The notes under the pieces: generated by a model
The model's database searches: none
The model's input: the letters and a program-made list of their open reading frames with translations, nothing else
Told to the model about the DNA's origin: nothing
Source of the DNA: an uncultured Eubacteriales bacterium
GTDB taxonomy: Bacteria; Bacillota; Clostridia; Oscillospirales; CAG-272
Reading direction: 5' to 3'
Assembly (NCBI GenBank): GCA_934433485.1
Contig: CAKRZR010000008.1
Coordinates: 1-64,000, forward strand
Length of the DNA: 64,000 nt
Made by a program: the position numbers and the translations under genes
In this document: positions 60,117-64,000 of the stretch, one piece after another
Layout of the letters: each line of letters begins with the position of its first letter
How positions within the stretch are numbered: the first letter of the stretch is position 1

Positions 60117-61429
60117 AGGACACGGAACGTACCAGAATCCTGCGGGAGAACTCTCCCCTATTGGACGCGTGCGCCGCTGTGTTTTTTGAGGATCACGCAG
60201 GAGACGACCTGCCGCGCGGCGCGGAGGATCGCGTACGCCGACGGGTACACGCCGCCCTCTCGGACACGACAAAACCGCGCCGCCACTTGCGCCTGTCCCG
60301 CCTGATCGCACCGGTCGCCGCCTGTGCCATGATCGCCGCAGCGGGGATCACCACGTACGCCGTCAATCCGACCGTGCAGCATACGGTGCAGAACGCGGTG
60401 ACGACGGTGGTGGAGGCGGTGAAAGCCGTGTTCACGAAGGAGGAGCTCCTCGTCGATCCGTACGCGGAGACCATCGATGCCGCCGAGGTAAGCGATACGG
60501 TGACGGTGACAGTCGAAAAGCTGGTGCGCGACTGGGAAAAATCGCTTCTATACGTGCGTCTCCACCGGGACACGCCCTTTGACGGGGACATTTTGGTCTG
60601 CACGTCCCTCTCGGTCACGGACGCGGACGGCGCCGTTCTCTATCGCCGGGTCACGACGGATTTCACAAAAGCGGCCCTTGCCGGGGATGTGCTGTGCGCG
60701 CTGACGGAGGGACAATGCGACGTGGAGCTGCGCCTCCCGGTATCGTTCCCGTCGGGCGGGACCTACACACTCGCCATCGAGGGGCTGTGCACGATCACGG
60801 ACGAGACGGTGCCGGGGGAGCCCGACAGTCTCCGGTTCGCGGTATCGGCGCCGTATTGTGACCGGGTGGAGGTCGCCTTTGATCTTGCCGCGCTGCCGGA
60901 GGAGGGACTGCCCGTGGCGCGCCTGTGCGAAAATCTTCCCTTTACCGTGGACGGCAGCGACTACATCCTCGTGCGGTGCGAAATGACGCCACTGTCGATG
61001 GAGCTTCTGCTCGCCGACACCTCCACGGATAGTAACGAGCCGGACACCGTGACGTACAACGGCTACACGTTCCGCACCCTCGAGCGGTTTCTGTATTTCC
61101 ACGAGCCGTGGCTCTATCCGGAGGAGATGCGCGAAACGTATCCGGACACGAAATCCCGGCGCGAGGCATATCTCCACACCGACGAGGGGCAGGCGGCACG
61201 GCTGTCGATCCGGGACCATATCGCCGTGCTTCTCTATGAGACCACACACGGCACGCTCCACTACGCACACGGCAGCATCGCCTACGTCTACGAGGACGCG
61301 GAATACGACGGCGGCGCGGCGCTGCGGATACGCGCTGTCTTTGACGAGCCGTACAGCCCGACGGAGATACGCAGGCTCATCGTGCGCTGCGGTGGGGCAG
61401 ATGTGGTGCTGTGGGAGAATGGGACGTAA
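60113..61429 (+). CDS. DUF4179-type membrane-anchored regulator of the ECF sigma factor
   Basis: This is a 438-residue protein: a cytoplasmic N-terminus of about 60 residues, one transmembrane helix (62-83, IAPVAACAMIAAAGITTYAV), and a large external beta-rich domain. DUF4179 proteins are encoded next to ECF sigma factors and probably act as anti-sigma factors or stress sensors. No zinc-binding anti-sigma motif is seen in the N-terminus. ATGA overlap with the sigma gene supports joint function. Confidence 0.85.
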   Translation: MKDTERTRILRENSPLLDACAAVFFEDHAGDDLPRGAEDRVRRRVHAALSDTTKPRRHLRLSRLIAPVAACAMIAAAGITTYAVNPTVQHTVQNAVTTVVEAVKAVFTKEELLVDPYAETIDAAEVSDTVTVTVEKLVRDWEKSLLYVRLHRDTPFDGDILVCTSLSVTDADGAVLYRRVTTDFTKAALAGDVLCALTEGQCDVELRLPVSFPSGGTYTLAIEGLCTITDETVPGEPDSLRFAVSAPYCDRVEVAFDLAALPEEGLPVARLCENLPFTVDGSDYILVRCEMTPLSMELLLADTSTDSNEPDTVTYNGYTFRTLERFLYFHEPWLYPEEMRETYPDTKSRREAYLHTDEGQAARLSIRDHIAVLLYETTHGTLHYAHGSIAYVYEDAEYDGGAALRIRAVFDEPYSPTEIRRLIVRCGGADVVLWENGT

Positions 61430-61445
61430 ATTTCATCACGCCCCC

Positions 61446-61474
61446 TTTACAACCGCCCCCTTTCATGCTATACT
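61446..61474 (+). promoter_or_regulatory. Promoter of the DUF362 gene
   Basis: TTTACA, 17-base spacer, TATACT, 32 bases upstream of the start codon. Confidence 0.75.
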
Positions 61475-61506
61475 ATCCTCAACCACATCACACAGGAGGC
61501 TACAGT

Positions 61507-62391
61507 ATGTCCAAATCTACCGTATATTTCACAAAATCGCTGACGCCGGAATCCGTTGTTTCCCTGTACCGGCGGCTGGGGATCGCGCTGCCCGGGCGCG
61601 TGGCGGTGAAGGTGCACTCCGGCGAAGAGGGCAACCAGAACTATCTGCATCCGGCGTTCATGAAGCCGATGGTGGATGCGGTGTCCGGCACGATCGTGGA
61701 GTGCAACACGGCGTACGGCGGCGCGCGTAACACGACGGAAAAGCACCGGGCGCTGCTCAAGAACCATGGCTGGTCGGAGGTATTCCCGGTCGATCTCCTC
61801 GACGCGGAGGGTCCGGACGCGGTGCTGCCGGTGAAAAACGGCAAGGTGCTCCATGAAAACTACGTCGGCAAGAACCTGCTCACCTACGATTCCCTGCTCG
61901 TGCTGTCCCACTTCAAGGGGCACCCGATGGGTGGCTACGGCGGCGCGCTGAAGCAGCTGTCGATCGGCTGCGCGTCCTCGGACGGCAAGGTGTGGATCCA
62001 CTCCGGCGGCACGTGGAAAACGCAGGACGGTCTCTGGAGCCACACATGCGAGCAGGACACGTTCCTCGCGGCAATGGCGGATGCGGCAAGCTCCGTCACC
62101 GATCTGTTCGCGGGCAAGGCGGCGTACGTGAACATGGTGTGCAATCTCTCCGTGGACTGCGACTGCTGCGCGGTAGCGGAGGATCCCTGCATGCGCGACA
62201 TCGGCATTCTCGCCTCCACCGACCCGGTTGCCCTCGACCGCGCCTGCCTCGATCTCATCGAAAGCTCCGACGATCCCGGCCGCGACCACTTTATGGAACG
62301 CGTCAACTCCCGCCACGGTCAGCTCACGATCGACTTTGCCGCCGAACTGGGAATTGGCTCGGTCGAATATAATTTAGTAAACGTAGACTGA
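61507..62391 (+). CDS. DUF362-domain protein
   Basis: This is a 294-residue cytoplasmic protein. The DUF362 blocks are visible: VAVKVHSGEEGNQNYLHPAF, IVECNTAYGGARNTTEKHR, LLVLSHFKGHPMGGYGGALK, and the cysteine-rich CDCCAVAEDPCMRDIG near 220. The family is thought to bind Fe-S clusters or act in redox chemistry, but its reaction is unknown. The AGGAGG site sets the start at 61507. It is a single gene. Confidence 0.88.
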   Translation: MSKSTVYFTKSLTPESVVSLYRRLGIALPGRVAVKVHSGEEGNQNYLHPAFMKPMVDAVSGTIVECNTAYGGARNTTEKHRALLKNHGWSEVFPVDLLDAEGPDAVLPVKNGKVLHENYVGKNLLTYDSLLVLSHFKGHPMGGYGGALKQLSIGCASSDGKVWIHSGGTWKTQDGLWSHTCEQDTFLAAMADAASSVTDLFAGKAAYVNMVCNLSVDCDCCAVAEDPCMRDIGILASTDPVALDRACLDLIESSDDPGRDHFMERVNSRHGQLTIDFAAELGIGSVEYNLVNVD

Positions 62392-62397
62392 TCGGAT

Positions 62398-62665
62398 GGG
62401 GAACGCGGGGGGATACGCGGCTTCTTGTGAAGATGGAAGAATGCGGTAGCATTCTCCCAGCCTGGCAAGAACTTTTATTAGGGATGGGTATGGATATAGT
62501 TTGTGCAAGTCCGATTGCTCACCAATTTTGCTCCGTCCAAATCATCAGAAAATCGTCCGCGAGCGGCTCACGTGAGTTTAGCTGAGCCAATGCAATTGGC
62601 TTCCTAAACTCCCGCATCCGCACACTACGGCGAGGTACTGCGGTCGATAGGTTGCTATGGTTTTT
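62398..62665 (-). repeat. Family I dispersed repeat, full-length copy G
   Basis: In reverse orientation it contains CGGCTTCTTGTGAAGATGG, hairpin GAATGC-GGTA-GCATTC, GATATAGTTTGTGCAAGTCC, GATTGCTCACCAATTTTGC, CCGCGAGCGGCTCACG, the slightly damaged palindrome GAGCCAATGCAATTGGCTTC, and CGCACACTACGGCG. It lies between two convergent genes. Confidence 0.85.
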
Positions 62666-62750
62666 GACCTTTGCAGCTTTGTAATGCAGTGCACTTCTCA
62701 CTCCTCACTGAAAAAAGCGTCTCTTTTTTTGGAGAAACGCTTTTTTTCTG

Positions 62751-63482
62751 TTAAAACTGTATGTCCGCCCAGACCGGCAGGTGGTCGCTGGCGGATTCCG
62801 GTCCGATTCCGTGACGGCGCAGGGACACCTTGTCGTTCAGGAAAATATAGTCGATGCGGATGTGTGGGCGATCGGTCGGGAACGTGCATTTTTGAAAATC
62901 GCCGACGGAACGGTAATCGCGCCGCAGCCGCCACAGAATCCCCTCGTCCGGCGTGGAATTGAAGTCGCCGAGCAGGACGGTCGGATTTGTCTCCGTTTCC
63001 AGCAATTTCCGGCAGAGCGCGGCGGCGTTTTCTCTCTCCGACAGCGACAGTCCGAAATGCGTGGCAAGCACGGTCAGGTGCTTATCCCCGGCGAAATCAA
63101 ACGTGCAGCGCAGGACGGAACGGCTCTCCACGCCGGCAGGCACCTTGCCGTCCACGATGGGATCCGGGATCGGGATCACCTCGGAGGTCGCGATCGGATA
63201 ACGGGAGACCAGCCCATTGCCGTACGGCTCCGTGCCGCCGACGTAAATCGAGCGCCCGAATACGTGGTGATAGCCGAGGTACCCGCCGATCGCGTCCGCC
63301 TGCGCCGTGTATCCCGCCGTCAGACCCGCGCCGCGCACCTCGTTCAACCCGCAGATGTCCGCGCCGATGTGCCGGATCGTCCCTGCCGTTTTCGCGAGAT
63401 CGATCACCTCCCCCTGCTTTGCAAGATGCAGCGCGTAGTCCATCCCGTGCAGGATGTTGTAGGTCATAATGCGAAGCTCCAT
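62751..63482 (-). CDS. Endonuclease/exonuclease/phosphatase-family protein
   Basis: This is a 243-residue protein of the EEP superfamily (DNase I/Mg-dependent phosphodiesterase). The metal and catalytic motifs are MTYNILHG, ICGLNEVRGAGL, LLGDFNSTPDEG and ASDHLPVWADI. No signal peptide. The substrate (nucleic acid, phospholipid or inositol phosphate) is not predictable. The AAAGGA site sets the ATG. The leader holds a family II hairpin. Confidence 0.9.
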   Translation of the reverse strand: MELRIMTYNILHGMDYALHLAKQGEVIDLAKTAGTIRHIGADICGLNEVRGAGLTAGYTAQADAIGGYLGYHHVFGRSIYVGGTEPYGNGLVSRYPIATSEVIPIPDPIVDGKVPAGVESRSVLRCTFDFAGDKHLTVLATHFGLSLSERENAAALCRKLLETETNPTVLLGDFNSTPDEGILWRLRRDYRSVGDFQKCTFPTDRPHIRIDYIFLNDKVSLRRHGIGPESASDHLPVWADIQF

Positions 63483-63517
63483 ATCATTGTCCTTTCTATA
63501 GCGATAATAGGTTTTTC

Positions 63518-63580
63518 GCGGGGAGAACTTTTTGAAAAAAGTCCTCCCCGCACCCCTCTCAAAAACTTTTGTACAATAGA
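63518..63580. repeat. GCGGGGA hairpin repeat (family II) upstream of the EEP-family gene
   Basis: GCGGGGAGAACTTTTTG pairs with AAAAAAGTCCTCCCCGC (63518-63551), followed by ACCCCTCTCAAAAACTTTTG. It is the third copy that lies just ahead of a minus-strand start codon. Confidence 0.75.
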
Positions 63581-63639
63581 TGATACCTTACAGAACAGCA
63601 GGAAACCAAGAGGAACAGATCAACATCCAAAGCAGCCAG

Positions 63640-63920
63640 AAAACCAAATGCCAAAGCCATTAATGAACGACAGCAATCGCAAACCGTAGAGTGCGGATGA
63701 CGGAGTTTAGCAAGCCAATTGCATTGGCTCAGCTAAACTCACGTCAGCCGCTCGCGAACAGTCTCCATCGGGCCAAGGACGGAACCAACTTGATGAGCAG
63801 TCGGACTTGCACAAACAAAATCCATCACCAATCCCTCATAAAAGTTCTTACCAGGCTGGGAGAATGCTACCGCATTCTTCCATCTTCACAAGAAGCCGCG
63901 TTCCCCTCGTTCCCCTATTC
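63640..63920 (+). repeat. Family I dispersed repeat, full-length copy H
   Basis: It contains GAGTGCGGATGACGGAGTTTAG, arms GAGTTTAGC / GCTAAACTC around AAGCCAATTGCATTGGCTCA (63703-63740), CAGCCGCTCGCGAACAGT, GCAGTCGGACTTGCACAAAC, hairpin GAATGC-TACC-GCATTC and AAGAAGCCGCGTTCCCC. Together with the family II hairpin it forms a unit like that between rplI and dnaB. Confidence 0.85.
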
Positions 63921-63925
63921 CACAG

Positions 63926-64000
63926 TCATAAGGTAACAATAGCCGTCTCGCCGTAGGAGCAGACCGCGAGAACCGCGCCGCCTGCGTCTGTGACGGTGCA
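63926..64000 (-). CDS. 3-prime end of an unidentified gene (partial)
   Basis: An open frame enters from the right edge on the minus strand and ends with TGA at 63926-63928. The last 24 residues read CTVTDAGGAVLAVCSYGETA and four more; no family can be named from this. The repeat starts right after its stop codon, as it does after rplI. Confidence 0.4.
   Translation of the reverse strand, partial: CTVTDAGGAVLAVCSYGETAIVTL

Noticed and set aside
62398..63920. EEP-family gene flanked by repeats as a composite transposon
   Set aside because: The flanking repeats are in opposite orientation but carry no transposase or visible target duplication, and copies occur elsewhere singly.

Overview
The window reads as a chromosomal segment of a fairly GC-rich, anaerobic Gram-positive bacterium of the class Clostridia, probably an uncultured gut lineage near Oscillospirales or Christensenellales. 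The evidence is: a YybS-like/gdpP/rplI/dnaB gene order typical of Firmicutes; many lipoprotein solute-binding proteins with a lipobox; a SPOCS (DUF3794) protein of the sporulation type; PerR with reverse rubrerythrin and rubredoxin; a DUF4179 anti-sigma-type protein; and strong AGGAGG ribosome sites with consensus TTGACA/TATAAT promoters. The taxonomic placement is inference. No rRNA, tRNA, CRISPR array, prophage or intact transposase is visible.

Layout. 1-14.9 kb: a large minus-strand carbohydrate-uptake operon. Reading with transcription it is a long leader, a CBM-fused solute-binding protein, a hairpin, permease pair 1, a YIP1/NHL/TPR membrane protein, a DUF5696 secreted protein, permease pair 2, a sugar-phosphate-isomerase-like TIM barrel and greA. 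15-21.7 kb: cysteine desulfurase, CPA2-type cation/proton antiporter, an orphan solute-binding lipoprotein, ROK glucokinase and a HAD phosphatase. 21.9-28.4 kb: small membrane proteins, an XRE regulator with textbook promoter and operators, the SPOCS protein, another orphan binding protein, a TauE/SafE exporter and a low-GC patch carrying a small lipoprotein. 29-35 kb: the dnaB-rplI-gdpP-YybS operon. 35-42 kb: endonuclease III, PBP2, an unfamiliar 818-residue protein likely acting on carbohydrate, a second cysteine desulfurase and a lipoprotein. 42.6-44 kb: the perR-rubrerythrin-rubredoxin oxidative-stress unit; the rubredoxin is only 53 residues. 44-54 kb: two clusters that each pair an orphan binding lipoprotein with hydrolase-like enzymes. 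54-64 kb: YerC/TrpR-like regulator plus methyltransferase, an IclR remnant, a surface protein, glycerol kinase plus monoglyceride-lipase-like hydrolase, an ECF sigma factor with its DUF4179 partner, a DUF362 protein and an EEP-family nuclease/phosphatase.

How it works together. The main theme is capture of carbohydrate from outside the cell: five solute-binding proteins but only two permease pairs and no transport ATPase, which must come from elsewhere in the genome. Imported sugars would be processed by the ROK kinase, the TIM-barrel isomerase-like protein and the hydrolases. Housekeeping genes (dnaB, rplI, gdpP, PBP2, nth, greA) are threaded between these blocks.

Outside the genes, the most striking feature is a family of roughly 260-bp dispersed repeats (about eight full or partial copies from 21.6 kb onward). 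They carry nested palindromes and are often accompanied by a second hairpin repeat lying just upstream of a start codon. A separate 78-bp palindromic element occurs twice, and a 96-bp-period tandem hairpin repeat sits at the left edge.
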